From Acanthosoma haemorrhoidale (Eukaryota; Arthropoda; Insecta; Hemiptera; Acanthosomatidae): a stretch of DNA of 64,000 nt. The position numbers and the translations under genes are program-made. The notes under the pieces were generated by a model that did no database searches, was not told the DNA's origin, and was given only the letters and a program-made list of their open reading frames with translations. Positions 12,341 to 24,833 of this stretch are shown here, piece by piece. Every line of letters begins with the position of its first letter. Positions within the stretch are counted from its first letter, which is position 1. The stretch is from contig OV884011.1 in assembly GCA_930367205.1 (NCBI GenBank), positions 172,743,226 to 172,807,225 on the forward strand. The letters run 5' to 3'.

Positions 12341-14595
12341 CTAACGAAAAATAAAAATGTACAGAAAATTCACAAGACCAATACCGAATTAAGTGTAGAA
12401 TCAATCTTAAAAACGTTTTAAAAGTTATAAACGAATTAAGTCATATTATCCTTCAAAGAAAATTTATTGAAAACAAATTTAACATACTCACAAATAGGTA
12501 GGACCGATCATCATATCCCGACAGTGGGCAATACTTAAACGAGAGCTGCAATGCATTATACTGAACTCACTTTTGGAAGAAAACATTGTTTATTTTCAAT
12601 TTATTTCGTGGTGATTTTTTTGTTTTTATGGTGGTTATAATTTAAATATTGTATCAATTATTTCCTTAGCATTGCATATGGGATATAATAGATAGATACA
12701 TGTAAATTGCTACTTTCGGCAAATGAAGGTTTAATATATTTCTAATTCTTATGTGAATACGAATATATATACACTGCAGGCAAATATATTTAGAATGTAT
12801 CTTTCTACGGACACATATATGAGTTTATACCTCCCTTACTCTCAGACCCATGTCTCTACGATACAGTCAAATAATCAACTGTTTTATTTAATGGTATACT
12901 TTAAGTACATTGGCGTATATTACATGATTATAACATATATTATTATACATTATAATGAAAAAATATTTAATTAAATTTAACACTGTCCCAATCACTTCTA
13001 ATCCAAAGGCTAAATTAAACTCGTAATTTAATACGAGGCGGTAAACGGAAGGAGTTTCTTTATTAAAAATCAACTGCTATTTATATATTTAAATCAATGA
13101 AAAAATTCAATAAAATAAAATTAAAAACAGTATAAATTCAAATGATGACGAAGGCTACATTTATCTTAATAAACACCAATTGGACTAACTATGACAATTA
13201 CAAAAATGACAGCGATGTCTTCATTGATGCTAATGCTTCATGAGAGGATGTATAAAGCCTTCATGTTTGAACGGAGTTCCGTCCTAGAAAGGAAAGCCCT
13301 CCTCCCTTACCTTCGGCTTGGAAGAATGTCATAGATCTGTTCTCGGAGTCACCCTTGAACCAATTGAGAGGGAGTTACCCCTACTACCCCTTATAACCAG
13401 CCCTCCCTCTCTGTCTTACTGGCACGCGGTTTTTCTTTGATTTTTTTGGTAGTAAGAAAGTATTGTTTAACACCTACTTCGAACCAAACTTGGTACGTAC
13501 CACTACAACGCTCTCTAGAGGCCACCCTGTACGCTGGGCAAATGACCCTCTGGCTCTCGCGACAAAAAAAAACCTTTCCCTCGGTATGTGGCCCCTGCAC
13601 TTTTCTCATCTAGTCAATTTCTATTTCTTAAAGTTATTTTACCTATATCAAATTTACAGGGTGAACACCTAAGAATGGATATAGGTGTATTGGGGTCTAC
13701 TAGTAACAATAAACGGAAAATAATAGCAATGTACCGTCCCTTAATTATGAAACCATATTAGTTATGATTTCTGAATGTTTAGTAGGAATAAAGAAAATCC
13801 GTCTTTATTACGTTGATAACATTTTTTTAACTTTTTGTGGGCAAATTGTGAAGATAACATATAATATTACATGCAAATATCATAAGTATGTAAAGTAAAA
13901 AAAAAATTGAGTTCCTAGAAGAAATACAAATTGAATATATAGCCTCTAGCTTTCTGAACTCACAAATATCGCAGCACAAATTCAATTGTAACAATATATT
14001 TCAATTAGAAAGTAATAATTCTAAGTGTGCTATATATGATTCCGTACTCCCATTATGCGAAACTAATTTCATTCCCATAGTTTCAGACACATTGAAAAAT
14101 TAACACAATTTAAAGCTTTCATTCTTCTTTACTCCGATTATTATTCACAAATGGCAAATTAAAAAAATAACGTCAACTTTTTTAAAACAATCCACTTAAG
14201 CTTCTATACCGTACACATATTGTTAATCAAGATTGCAAAATATTTAATGTGACACTATGATGAGAAATATATTGTTTTTTAAATACCAAGTATGTCATTA
14301 GACCAATGTATTTGTAAAATAAATAAACTAAAATATAAATTCCAAATTCTGTCACTAGCTTCATCACGGGACTATAAAGATATGCAGACATGGGTTAAAC
14401 ATAAGGATTTCCCATTTATATAAAAAAATCAACTAAACTCCTGCTGGTTTTAGCAGCTAAATAGGACATAAAAACTGAGTTTATAGAAATTTTTATTAGA
14501 TTATTGGTATTAGTATTATATTATTAGTACATATAATTTTTTTTTGTGTCAATAAATTGCAAATCTATTAGAATATATTAGTTAAAGAATGTTGT
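12341..14595. other. AT-rich DNA with a GC-balanced block at 13235-13610
   Basis: No gene is recognised. The block at 13235-13610 has overlapping open frames on both strands (13463-13672 plus, 13391-13609 minus), typical of an old repeat and not of a real exon, and neither frame resembles a known family. The rest is AT-rich unique sequence. Confidence 0.5.
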
Positions 14596-14718
14596 TGTGG
14601 CCACCTCGAAATTTTTTCGACTCCCTGCAATACAAACCCGGTGTTTAACACGATAACCCCCGCTCCGTTCCCTCATCGATGGCAGGACGCTGTCGCGGCT
14701 GGAACGCGGAGGTTCTAG
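14596..14718 (+). pseudogene. Non-LTR reverse transcriptase extreme C-terminus, frameshifted
   Basis: The sequence reads PPRNFFDSLQY, then after a one-base shift NPVFNTITPAPFPHRWQDAV, and ends at TAG 14716-14718. This is the same protein tail as the copies at 2996-3460 and 60671-60793 (FFDSLQHL..PVFNT..PPPLPHRWQ). Only the last roughly 40 codons are present, so it is a short 5'-truncated insertion. Confidence 0.85.
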
Positions 14719-14970
14719 GTTTAGGTTTTGGTGTTAGTGTTTTCCACAGTTGCAAGCTGAAGGTGAGCCTCATCACCTAGTGAGTGTATGTGTATTGGAC
14801 TTATTAACAACAATCTGAAAGTATTATATTTTATGCACTCCTTCGAATGCATCTGCGAATGCAGCACGAGGAGACAGCTGTAATTCCAAATGTATTTATT
14901 TATTTTTGTCATTGTATATATATTATCAATAAAGAGGTTAAAAAAAAGTAAAAAAAAAAAAATAAATAAA
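14719..14970 (+). mobile_element. 3' UTR and poly-A tail of the preceding non-LTR copy
   Basis: The conserved stem-loop AGGTGA (14761-14766), loop GCCTCA, TCACCT (14773-14778) lies 43 bases after the stop codon. Unlike the copies at 3496 and 60614, this copy continues for about 150 bases more, to ATCAATAAAGAGG and an A-rich tail ending near 14970. The difference suggests either read-through to a downstream polyadenylation site, with flanking DNA carried along, or a related subfamily with a longer tail. Confidence 0.7.
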
Positions 14971-14976
14971 AGATTA

Positions 14977-15610
14977 GCATAACGAACCGGACCGTCATTT
15001 GGAACACTAATGTCTCCTCTCTCTGCATTGGCGCTTGCTGCTCTCCTCAAAACCATGTTCTTCTCATTCAACTACCTCTGCATCTCTCTCTCCTAACCTT
15101 CCTAGTGGGAATCTCTGCCTTCGTCTTGCTAAAACTAGCACCTCCTGGGGAGAGACCTCTCCCTCGTGGACGACGGTTGCCGTGACCCTGCAAATTTTCC
15201 TAGCAGTGTCTCCCACGGAAATCCAGTCTGCCTCTCTCCGGTTCACACTCGCCTTTGGGATCCGGACGGTTTTCGCCGACCCTTAGATACCGAGTGTGAA
15301 TTCGTGGTCATTCCAAGACCTGATAAACTACCTATAAACCTACCCTGTACCTCTTCTCCTGAACATAGTGCTTTGTCGGGGCACACACCTTCTAAAGATC
15401 TTATGGAGTCAGATCAAAGCGAATTAAAGCTACCCGCCGACTAGGTCGGCAGCCAGGGTGAAAGACCACAGATCCGCCCGCCTTATCTCTTTCTTGGGTC
15501 TCGCCGGACGGCGGCTAAGAGGTTGTAGTGACCTTAGCCCGCGGCGGGCGTCTCCTTCCCACTTTGGGGATACTCAGTTATCTGAGCCCGACAGATGAAT
15601 GAGAACGTCA
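14977..15610. other. GC-rich block directly after the retroelement tail, unknown
   Basis: This is one of the most GC-rich stretches of the window, with words such as GCCCGCGGCGGGCGTC near 15540. On the plus strand two frames overlap, one ending at 15286 and one running to 15444. The second is hydrophilic and protein-like near its end (for example DTECEFVVIPRPDKLP), but I do not recognise it. An antisense frame crosses the same DNA. Because it abuts the A-rich tail of the preceding element, it might be the 5' part of a second retroelement inserted tail-to-head, or an unrelated repeat or an exon. A translated search would decide. Confidence 0.35.
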
Positions 15611-18600
15611 ACGTTTGAACACCTTCCGTAGCATGGCTTGGGGAATGCTTTACTGTGACTAGTTTGCTGTCACAAACTGAAACATTCATTTGTCACGAGT
15701 GCACTGATAGATGCCAGAAGGTAATAGAATTATGTTTGATAAACATTTATATTAATGCTTCTATGCAGTAACAGTGAGTTAATTTAATTTGTGCGACGTC
15801 CAGGTATAGAGGGTCATCATGAGATTGTCAATTTTAGCGTCACTTTGTTAAATGGATTTCTATATGTTCATTGACACATTGACCGTGTGTTGCAGTTTCG
15901 GGGGCGGATGTATCTGCATGCTGCAGACTCATACATTTCTTGATCCATAACGGGATAAATACCCAAAAGAGAATATATTTCTCTTCCTTCCTATAACTGT
16001 CAATCTTGCCATCAAGATAGGAAATTTACTTATTTTATTGTGAATAATGGACATTTTATTCAGAGTTGTGCGTTAGTGTCAGTATTCCACATCACCGCGA
16101 AATATTCTGAATACATTTTTGTTAAAAGAAAATGGGGACTTTTTATAATGAGCTCCTGGAAACTAGAAAGCACAAGGTTTTGCAAACGATACCAGGGACA
16201 TTTCCGATTGACTGACTTTTGGCCCTCAAGATGTGGGCACACAAAAAGAGGGCAGTGTTCCGGAAGTCCCAAGTAAACAAAAGCCTATGATCAATTAAGA
16301 ACACACTTTGGGATTTTGTCCACAAGCAAAAGAACCAAATTACGTGAAGATGCATTTCTGTGCAGGCTATTGGAGACAAGCCACTTCTACTATTTTTGGA
16401 CACAAATCTTCATTCTGTTTAACCTCGAGCCTCCGATTGGCCATCATATAAATGATTCGGCTTCAACAATTGGATAAGTCTTCCCGTTCTCCAAATATTC
16501 AAAGGAACGCCACTCAGCCTATTTTGAAAAACCCTTCAGTAAAGACTGTAAACAAGGCACGCTGAATCTCTAAAATGCAAGTCAATCGTCCTAATAAATT
16601 TAAATAATCAAAATAAGACAGTAAACCTCAGCGCTATTTTTTGATCATCTCTTTCTTGATAAAAATGAGGATGATTAGGGAAGCCACAGTTTAGAAGATT
16701 TTTCTAGCTAGCTCAGACGTTAATGGGTGAGTTTAGGGGGGGGGGTCTGTTTTCAATGTATACATTGGTTACACAAAAAAGAATGCGAACATTTTACAAT
16801 GATTAAAACTTTGGGATAAAATTATAGAAATCGTGTATTAAATAAAGATCCAGAAGTTCTCAAAGGTTTTTTTGTAACATTTATACTTTTAACTGTACTT
16901 TCTTTTTTGTTGAAAATGTGACTTTATATGACCGCGATCGTTTGAAAAAAAAAATATTTTTATATTTTACTAACTAATAACTAGAAAGAATAGTTTAATA
17001 AGTTTTAAAAAAGTAACGTTGGATCGAGGCGAGTGGCGCTTGCGGTAGTTTTCTACGAATTAACTACTTAGAAAAGATAAATATCTGAAATGAGTTTCTT
17101 GAAATTTCACCAATCTTCTAGAAAGTGGATAACTAAATACTGCAGAAATCACGTCTTTAGAACTTCACGCTCAGTTATGTCCCTTATACAAAATACGTTT
17201 CACTGTAGTTCAGATCTACAGTTACCACAGGTACGTTTGGTCCTAACGGTCATCATAAGTCACTCAGGTGGTCTGTTAGACTTCGATAGTCTTTTTATAT
17301 TGTTGATTAATGAACTCTTTGTTGTACTCTTCTTTGAGGAGGTGCTAGACAGGCTAGGTGAGATAAGAATGATACGCCCGGAGGTCGGTTTGATAAGGAA
17401 TCATGGTATGGGAAAAAATAGCTTGCCGATATTTGCTGCCCCCCCCCCCCACCTAATCAATTACCGCTGCTTTCAAGTACAGCATAGACTGTAAAGAACT
17501 TATCTATTAGAAGACTCCTGGAGTCTTAGATTCTATTCTATCTCCTCTAAGCCTACACCGATTACTTGGTAAGATATAATGATATGACACTGTAGCCATT
17601 AGCAGAGCGATGTGAGATAAGCTAGAGGAATAGTCGGAGCCGCTAATGATCTGAGCGCTTAAGCCCAGCTCGAGATGAGCGGGTGTAATCGAGCAGTGCG
17701 CAAATTGTTTTCAAGATGTCTATAAAACAAACAAGAGGGCACAATCACTAATTAACGAGTTTAATAAGAAACACAGGGGTAGTTTTCATGAGTTATCGGC
17801 GGCTCGGCCTCCAATTTACAAGGCAATTAGCAGCGTCTGCTAATTATTTTTAGGTTCAGGTTATGTCGTACATAGCTGGTTGGTCTTTTAAAGGTTCAGA
17901 ATTTCGTAAGAAAATAATTTTTCTTTACAAATGACCAGTGAAAAGAAGGCTTGTCGACCTCGCTCTTTTGTATATGATTTTTGTTTTTTAGAACCAACCC
18001 AGAAACCCTTAAGTATTTAGCTTTATATATGTGCAGGCTTAAGCTAGAAACGTGAAGTTTTAAATGGAAGCCCGATATGAAATTAAGAGGATGAACATTT
18101 TTTTAAAAGGATTAAGTGTCATTGTTAATTTATTACTTGATATAAAAAAAATAATATTTTTCTATAATTTCAACTATGGTATAAAATAAAAAGTCTTTCG
18201 ATGTGTAATTTATGTTTTGTTTTTGAGACTGAGATTAAAAAACTGAAACTACAATTGACATGGTACATGAAATTTTAAATTAATCATATTTTTATTTAGA
18301 GATATTATCATTCATGGTATTTCCGCACCGATGACATAAATTAAATTAACTGACAGTGACCCATCACTCCAAGAATGAGGTATCATTAATAAATCACTTA
18401 TTAAGAAAACAATTAGAAATTTTCTATCATGCTAAGTAGAGCTTCGAGTTAAAAAACTGGAATTTATGATTAGTAATATGTAATGAGATTGATGAAGCTT
18501 CAGTGTATTGTGATTACAAAGAACATTCATTATTAGTGTCATAAAATTTAAAAATCATTAAACAACTTATAATTTCTATGAATATCCAATACAATAAGAA

Positions 18601-19582
18601 TTAACACAATCAGAAAACATGATGAGGACAACTTAATATTCAAAGAATTCAAGGAATGAGATGCAGTAGCTGAGAAACAAGAGTAGCAAAAACGTGAACG
18701 AACCGACATTTTTGAAATCAAATCATACCTAGATAAGCTCAATGCCAAGCTAGTAATTGTGTTTTTCTTTTGCTTGACGTTGGAAGACTCCTCTGTTGAT
18801 GCTAATCTAAATAATTTTTCAAATGAGAGCGAGTTAACGACACCCTTTGAAATCACGTCTTCTTCCATCCCGCCAATCCACCACATTACCATATTTTGAG
18901 ATAGAGCTGTTTCGTTCACTAAGAATTTAGAATTATGTTTTTCTTCTAAACTCGACTAGTTTACAAAATAAGAACTAAGATCTGTTATCGCAAATATTTT
19001 TATGCTTTGCTATCTTACTTTCTCTTAATCTTAGTATGGTGTTATTTCTTGTGCCAATAGCGAAGACATTTCACGATAAGCGTCATCATGAAACCTTCTA
19101 ACTTTTTTGAATAATAATTTCTGTCCCATAACGATATTTTTTTTCTTTTTTCAATGGAATCAAGACTGAAGCAACCGGATTAAATCAAAATCAGAATGTT
19201 TCTTCGTGAGGTTCTCGAAATTGTATTCCTAGGCATTGAAATATATCCGCAAGCGATCAATCACACTGGTTTTGATACATTTGGATCCGTAAACAGAATC
19301 CGTTCTTCCCTATCTCAAACACAAGCGGTGGTTAGTAAGCGTCTCTTTATTGAAACTCGCTCACTTGGATGTTTTATAGACATCTTGTATTTTTGTTGCT
19401 TAATAGCCCATGATAATGGCTGCGTAGCACAGTATTGTTGACATTAGAGGTGTGCACAATTCCCTTTGTTATCAAACAGCCACAACCCGTTTAGAACTTG
19501 CCAATTTTCCTATGAGTTTACCAAATCACCTGTGGGTCCTGGGCGGATCATCTGGGGTCAAAAAAATCCTGGGTGAGTTGAT
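15611..19582. other. AT-rich DNA, unrecognised open frames only
   Basis: Two fairly long frames occur: 17090-17494 (134 codons, plus) and 18548-18919 (123 codons, minus). Neither shows a domain, signal peptide or repeat, and their composition tracks local base composition, so I treat them as chance. Homopolymers of ten G (16736-16745) and twelve C (17439-17450) are present. About 16040-16400 has overlapping frames on both strands, as expected for an old repeat. Confidence 0.5.
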
Positions 19583-19604
19583 CACGGGCCACTTCTGGCC
19601 CGTG
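19583..19604. repeat. GC-rich perfect hairpin
   Basis: CACGGGCCA (19583-19591), loop CTTC, TGGCCCGTG (19596-19604) form a 9-bp perfect stem with a four-base loop, in a region that is otherwise AT-rich. Short outer complementary words (GGGTGA before, TCACCT after) may extend the fold. No U-run follows and no gene ends here, so a bacterial-type terminator is not implied; a SINE or structured untranslated region is possible. Confidence 0.8.
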
Positions 19605-22600
19605 CATTGGTGCGTCGGTTGGTCACCTCTGACGTAGGTAGACCGAAACAATTATGCGATGTAACATGAAATTCTTGTTATGAAACTGGAGCTACAAATA
19701 AAGCTGTTATTACTTAATAGACTGGGCATTCAATGACAAGGGTGGAATAATTTGTTATTAATAACCAGTTCATTAAGGAGGCTAACACTTTGCTTAGCAT
19801 CCTATATATAATATATAATAGCCGACTTAATAGCTCTCTGCATGTAATGTATTTCTTGAATATCTTTAATAAACGAGCAAGAAAAGCGTACACGAGTTCA
19901 CAATAAACAGACCTCTCACTGGAAGAATATGTTAGTGAGCATTCTCGTTGCCATCCAGCCACGGTTGAAAGGGTGAATGAAAACCATTTTAGGAACAGCC
20001 GGAGACAAATTTCATCCAAACGCTGGCGAGACGCTGATCTAGCCTATCTTTATTCACCAAAACGAGTTTTTCCCTGATTTAAAAGGGAAATGCTTGCCAT
20101 TAACCCCCTTCTCAGTTTCTCGAGGGCTCTCCGCTTTGCCCTCATGTTTTTATTCTGTTTGTGTAGTCCTTGGACGTACTTTTTTTTCATACCATCTATT
20201 TAACCATTTAATTGCCTATGACTCTTTAATTTTTTTTCAACCTTTTATCTTGACATTTTAATCGCACGGGAGGGAAATGCAAATTCTTAAAGGCAAATGA
20301 ATTTAAATAGCAAATGGTTAAAGTCATTTCAATTCAGGAAAAAAAAACATATAGAAACCAAATTCAGTCAATTGGTAACCGGAATTTAATATGGATTTGG
20401 AATAATCAGCTAAAATGTGTTAGAATATTCATATGATTCAATAATAACCCGCCCTTAAGTATATAGATGGTAGTATATTCAGTGTCAAATTCAGTGTTAT
20501 CAAAAGATCATCTTAAATACTAATATTTTTACCTTTATTGAGAACAGGTAATAAGAAATTAATAAATATATGAATATAAAAATAACAGGAACTCGAATAA
20601 AATGCATAGCATTACCAAGCGTTCAATGATACCAAGTCAATATTCTCTTAAAGACAACCAATTTATAGAAACCTTAATTATTCAGTCTTTCCTTTAATTG
20701 AAAAATTTTATGTATTACAATCTGTACGAAGTAACGACACTATTTAAATATATTTAATTATTATTTATATTACATTTTATCAAAAACTGTTTCATATTTC
20801 AACTATATTCCAATTTGTAACAACATATTTTTTTACTGTATATATAGTAATGGTAAAAAATGATAAACTTTGTAAAAACATAAAGTAATTTAGAGGGGAT
20901 CGCGTCACTAGGATGAGTAGGATCTTGTCTTTTTAATACGGCCTAATTTTATTAAATGTTGAGATTGATTTTACCGTTTCCTTATATTTAAATAACTTTT
21001 AGCAACAATATATTTTTACTTTTACCTATAAAGTAGGAATAATGGTTTTGGATGCATCATCTAATCTTTTACGTTACAGATATCTAATGATCACAGTATA
21101 TGAAAACGTTGTCGACAAGAAGACAAGTAGTAACATACAGAGTAAAAATTGCTTTATTGAAGGATTAAATATAGCTCGAGACAATTTTGTATAGATAATT
21201 AAGCTATTTACAATTTTAATAATTGAAGGGTTCGGTCAAATAACGGCCTACATTTTAACTTAAGGTAATAGCTACTACACAGGTCCTGCAGGAAGCAACA
21301 TATTTCGTTGCTCACGCAGAGTTCGTTCGTTGCAGCTGCAATAGTGTGTTCTATAACTGGAACAGTCTATGGCGCAGTTTCGTAAGGCACACATAAGGTA
21401 AGATACATAGACCGTTACTTAATCGAAAACCCTAGTTCACATAAATGTGACGTAGGTCCTTCACTCTCTGTAAATTTAATAAAATATTTATTCTAACTCT
21501 CATCGCTATTGGTGACTCCGGGCCCTTAATTGCGGAGGAGTGTACACGACAACACTTCGGAGTGCTTCAGTCAAAAAATGTTTGCCGCAAAGAAAAATAC
21601 CGAAGTTGTAAGAAGACACTGGAGATTCAGTGTGGGGAGAATGGGACGACTAGGTCCGATATTTTCCCACGTGTGTCCCAGTGTGCCGCCATTTCCCGCC
21701 GTGTTTGCTCAGACCGCGGTCCGAGCTTAACACATACAAACAAACACACTTCTGATGAAGTTGGCGGAGAGGCCCAGCACCCTCTTACAGACCACGTATC
21801 TCAGGAAGGACAGACTCTGCCAAATTTATTTGTTGTTACCAGCGTTGTTTGTAGGTATCGGCTCGTGTATCGCTCATAGCTCAAGTATGCTCCATGAGTG
21901 CTATAATTTCCAAGCGGATTGCGAACTACAAGCACTTACAAACTATCTTTCAATTAATTATATCACTACAGTAAAAATACTTTTAGAAAAAAAAATTACT
22001 TTACTGCCATAAATTACAATTTATTGAAGACAATTAATACAGTGGGGTGGAGACAGGTATGGGCTGTATAGTTGAGGAGTTGTAAAAATGAGCCCCCATG
22101 AGCCATATTCTGCAGAATGATCTTCTTAATTTACAAGGAGAGTGGTGGTGAAAGGTCAAAGGCGGCTTGTTTGTTCCTTGCGAAGTATTCGAAATGCTGC
22201 AGGACCCATCAATAGGCCTTGTCCGTCCGGGTTGGCTTTTTCTATCATCCATTCATATATCCGTAGGTCAACTCAACGCACCTTTAGTCCAAATGTTTAC
22301 TACTTTGGTTTGTACGCTTTATGCCAAGTGACGCTTTATGATCGATCTCCACAATTACTGAACAACCTGGATATGGTATTGTTAAGATGTAATTACGGTA
22401 AGTGAATGGGAACAGTAGGTTTCGTATCTTTAACCGACTTACTTCTCTCTTACGCTAATCTCTAATCACTAATGACGAAATATTTGAGGCTCTGCTTGTT
22501 TTCCCGATTGTTAAGGATTCAAGAAAAAAAGGAACAAAAAATCCCAGGATTGCTTTGAACTTTGGAATAGATGGTACCACCAAGTTTTATTCTATATTAG

Positions 22601-23547
22601 CCAAAAAAAATGGAAAGTATACGTTTTCACACTCTTAACTCAAAGAAGGATAAATTGGTTCATATTTAAAATGCATCGTCTTAGGAAGTTTATTATTGCG
22701 CAAACGAGTTCATTATTTTTAGGAAAATTGAACTAGGTGTTAATAACAATTAAGCAGAAATCAAGACTAATTATTGCATTGCGTACGTTCAACAAAGAGA
22801 AACGATGGTGATTCGCTAACAACATTATACAAACTGCATTAAAAAAAAACGAAACTGGTAACGGAAAATAGATTATTTTCCAAAATGGAGTGGAACCGGC
22901 TACCAATTTATGTCCGCCTAATGAAACTGTTACCAGATAATATTCTTTATCAAGGTTTGCTTTAGCCATCACTTTGGACCTACCCTATTATTTCCAGGGA
23001 ACATGATAGAAAATTTATAGCGCCGAGTCACGCGCGTTAATTAACAATGACAACTATCAGAAACACATAGCAGCATGCCACGCGGGCAAAGACTGCTATG
23101 TACACATATACAGTTTGGAGCCGGCCGGTCAATTGAGATTAAATGGAGTCAGCCATCTGAGTAATTTATTGCGTTGCTACTAAAAGGGCATCCAGCCGGT
23201 TCTCGATCCAATGTTCCATGCAACACTTCTCAGTAGAAACTCTTCTAAGCTTTCTTACAATTATCTATTTGTTGTACTAAATACAGCAAGTAAAATATAT
23301 TCCATTTAAAATAAATCACCATATTCCAATTATGGCTAGAGGTAAATTCACAAGAAAACACTAATTTACAAAACCATTTTAAAACCAATCTGGGTTGACC
23401 TACTTGAACTATGTTGGAGAGCGTATAGCACGACAACAACACCGAATTCTCCTAATCAAAATTGCTTCGATCAATAGTAAATGCCACAACACAGTTCACT
23501 AATAAAACCCCCTTGATGACCGCAGCGTACCCTTAATTGAAGCGGCA
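19605..23547. other. Unique DNA upstream of the candidate exon, GC-balanced islands
   Basis: Balanced islands lie at about 21270-21400, 21520-21880, 22040-22420 and 22980-23230. In the third, a minus-strand frame 22156-22272 reads as protein-like (IYEWMIEKANPDGQGLL) for 38 codons. On the plus strand of the same island GTAAGT occurs at 22398 after an open frame. Neither can be tied to a known family. The 22980-23230 island is rich in AT-core homeodomain-like words (GTTAATTAAC) and lies within 600 bases of the secretory-leader exon, so a regulatory role is conceivable. Confidence 0.4.
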
Positions 23548-23646
23548 ATGGCCTCGAAATCTCCTATTATTAACCTGTTATTGGGATTCCTGGCACTGTA
23601 TTATTCTCCACTCGTGTGTGGAGTGCCTGCGGCTCTCTCTCAGTCG
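23548..23646 (+). CDS. Candidate first coding exon with a secretory signal peptide
   Basis: An ATG in a strong initiation context (G at -3, G at +4) opens a 33-codon frame with all the parts of a signal peptide: a short N-region with a lysine (MASKSP), a hydrophobic core (INLLLGFLALYY), and a small-residue cleavage site, best after Gly25 (V-C-G, fitting the -3/-1 rule). The mature part would begin VPAALSQS. The frame meets a near-consensus 5' splice site, G/GTGAGT, at 23646/23647 in phase 0. Reading past it gives a further 37 codons before a stop at 23758, which would be the intron. Short leader exons like this are common for insect neuropeptides, secreted proteins and receptors. I do not recognise the protein, and no matching downstream exon was found in the window, so it may be chance; the combination is nevertheless the best gene signal here. 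Confidence 0.4.
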
Positions 23647-24780
23647 GTGAGTAAACTACCCGATCCCTACCTCCTCCTCCTTTGTTGGCAAGGTGACACT
23701 CCTGCACTTGATTTTGGGTCGTTCTCGGGATTCGTGTCGATGTCTATATGTATGTTTTAAATACTACATGAATGAGAGGGTCAATGCAATATGGCTCGTA
23801 AGTGGGATAAAAGGAATAATGTATGACACTTACCCATTGCCCAATTAGGACAGATGCATTTTTCGTTCAAAAATGTACTAGTTATTTTCGACAAAAATAA
23901 TTTTTTTTTAATTCAGAAAACGTTTCGGTCCACTGAAAATCTATAAATCAATAAAAACCTCAAATTTTTCGTATATCTTCTCAATGAACTGCTCATGTTA
24001 TATGACTAAAGGGCGTAAATAAATTATATAAGCACATCGAACTAAAAGCAAACAAACCTGTAACTTGCTTACAAATACACAGACTTGAAGCTTGGCAATG
24101 AATCGCAATGTCATGAGCTGGGTACACAGAACTACTATAAATCTGCCATGCTTGAATAAGCGATGAAAGGTTCGGGGCAGGCAACTTGCCTAAGTGAGAG
24201 TATATGTTGAGCGGTGGAGGTGGATTTCCTATTCCTAAGTTGAGTGGAGTGTTAAGTGTGTTGGGAGAGAGAGGCCACTACAAGCGGACTGAGTGAAAAT
24301 CTATGTCGGTACTCGGGGTTGGACCCACAACTGTCAGCCTTGCCGGTCAGTCTTGTTCACTGGCCGATCCTAACTCCATATTTGGCGGCGTTTCCTACTC
24401 TCCCGGTCGGATATTCAATTTTAAACTCCATATTGTCGCACACGTGAATTAAATTAGGGATTTTAAATGACGGTTTCATGTTACAGTTTAAAGAGACGCG
24501 ATACAAAATTAATTAAAATGATTAATACATCAACCATACTCAATACGGTATAAAAATATATAGGTTTTCACTACCAAGTAGCCAATTCATGACCTCAGGC
24601 CATTGAATGATCTAGGTTGAACTATTGCCTCTTGGTTAACAACATAAGACGAATGAAACCTTCAGATCGTCCCTAGGTTTTACTTTGAAGCGCAATTGAT
24701 ACTGGTTACAAATGGCGTCTGCTTCAACGCCAATGTGCCTTTACTACCAAATGAGACTCCTTTGAATATAATACTAGGTA
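23647..24780. other. AT-rich DNA following the candidate exon
   Basis: If the exon at 23548 is real, this is the start of its first intron. It contains no recognisable repeat. A GC-balanced stretch at about 24190-24440 carries an open frame of 63 codons without a recognisable domain. Confidence 0.4.
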
Positions 24781-24824
24781 CAATCGATTGGTATAATAAT
24801 ATTATTATATAATAATATCGATTG
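24781..24824. repeat. AT-rich imperfect palindrome
   Basis: The sequence starts CAATCGATTGG and ends ATATCGATTG, with a TATAATAATATTATTATA-type centre, so almost all of its 44 bases can pair with one another. Such palindromes in AT-rich DNA often come from slippage and mark sites of cruciform extrusion or breakage. Confidence 0.75.
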
Positions 24825-24833
24825 ATATAGTAA

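Noticed and set aside
13423..13432. Ten-base match GGCACGCGGT to the core of miR-124
   Set aside because: It is too short, with no flanking hairpin.
13520..13665. CACCCTGTA and TACAGGGTG as transposon terminal repeats
   Set aside because: The pair points outward, not inward, is very short, and shows no target duplication.
17090..17494. 134-codon open frame
   Set aside because: No domain, signal peptide or repeat, no splice signals, and composition follows local AT content. One frame of this length is expected by chance in 128 kb of two-strand sequence.
18548..18919. 123-codon minus-strand frame
   Set aside because: No recognisable domain, and the C-terminal half is the Leu/Ile/Ser-rich pattern of random AT-rich DNA.
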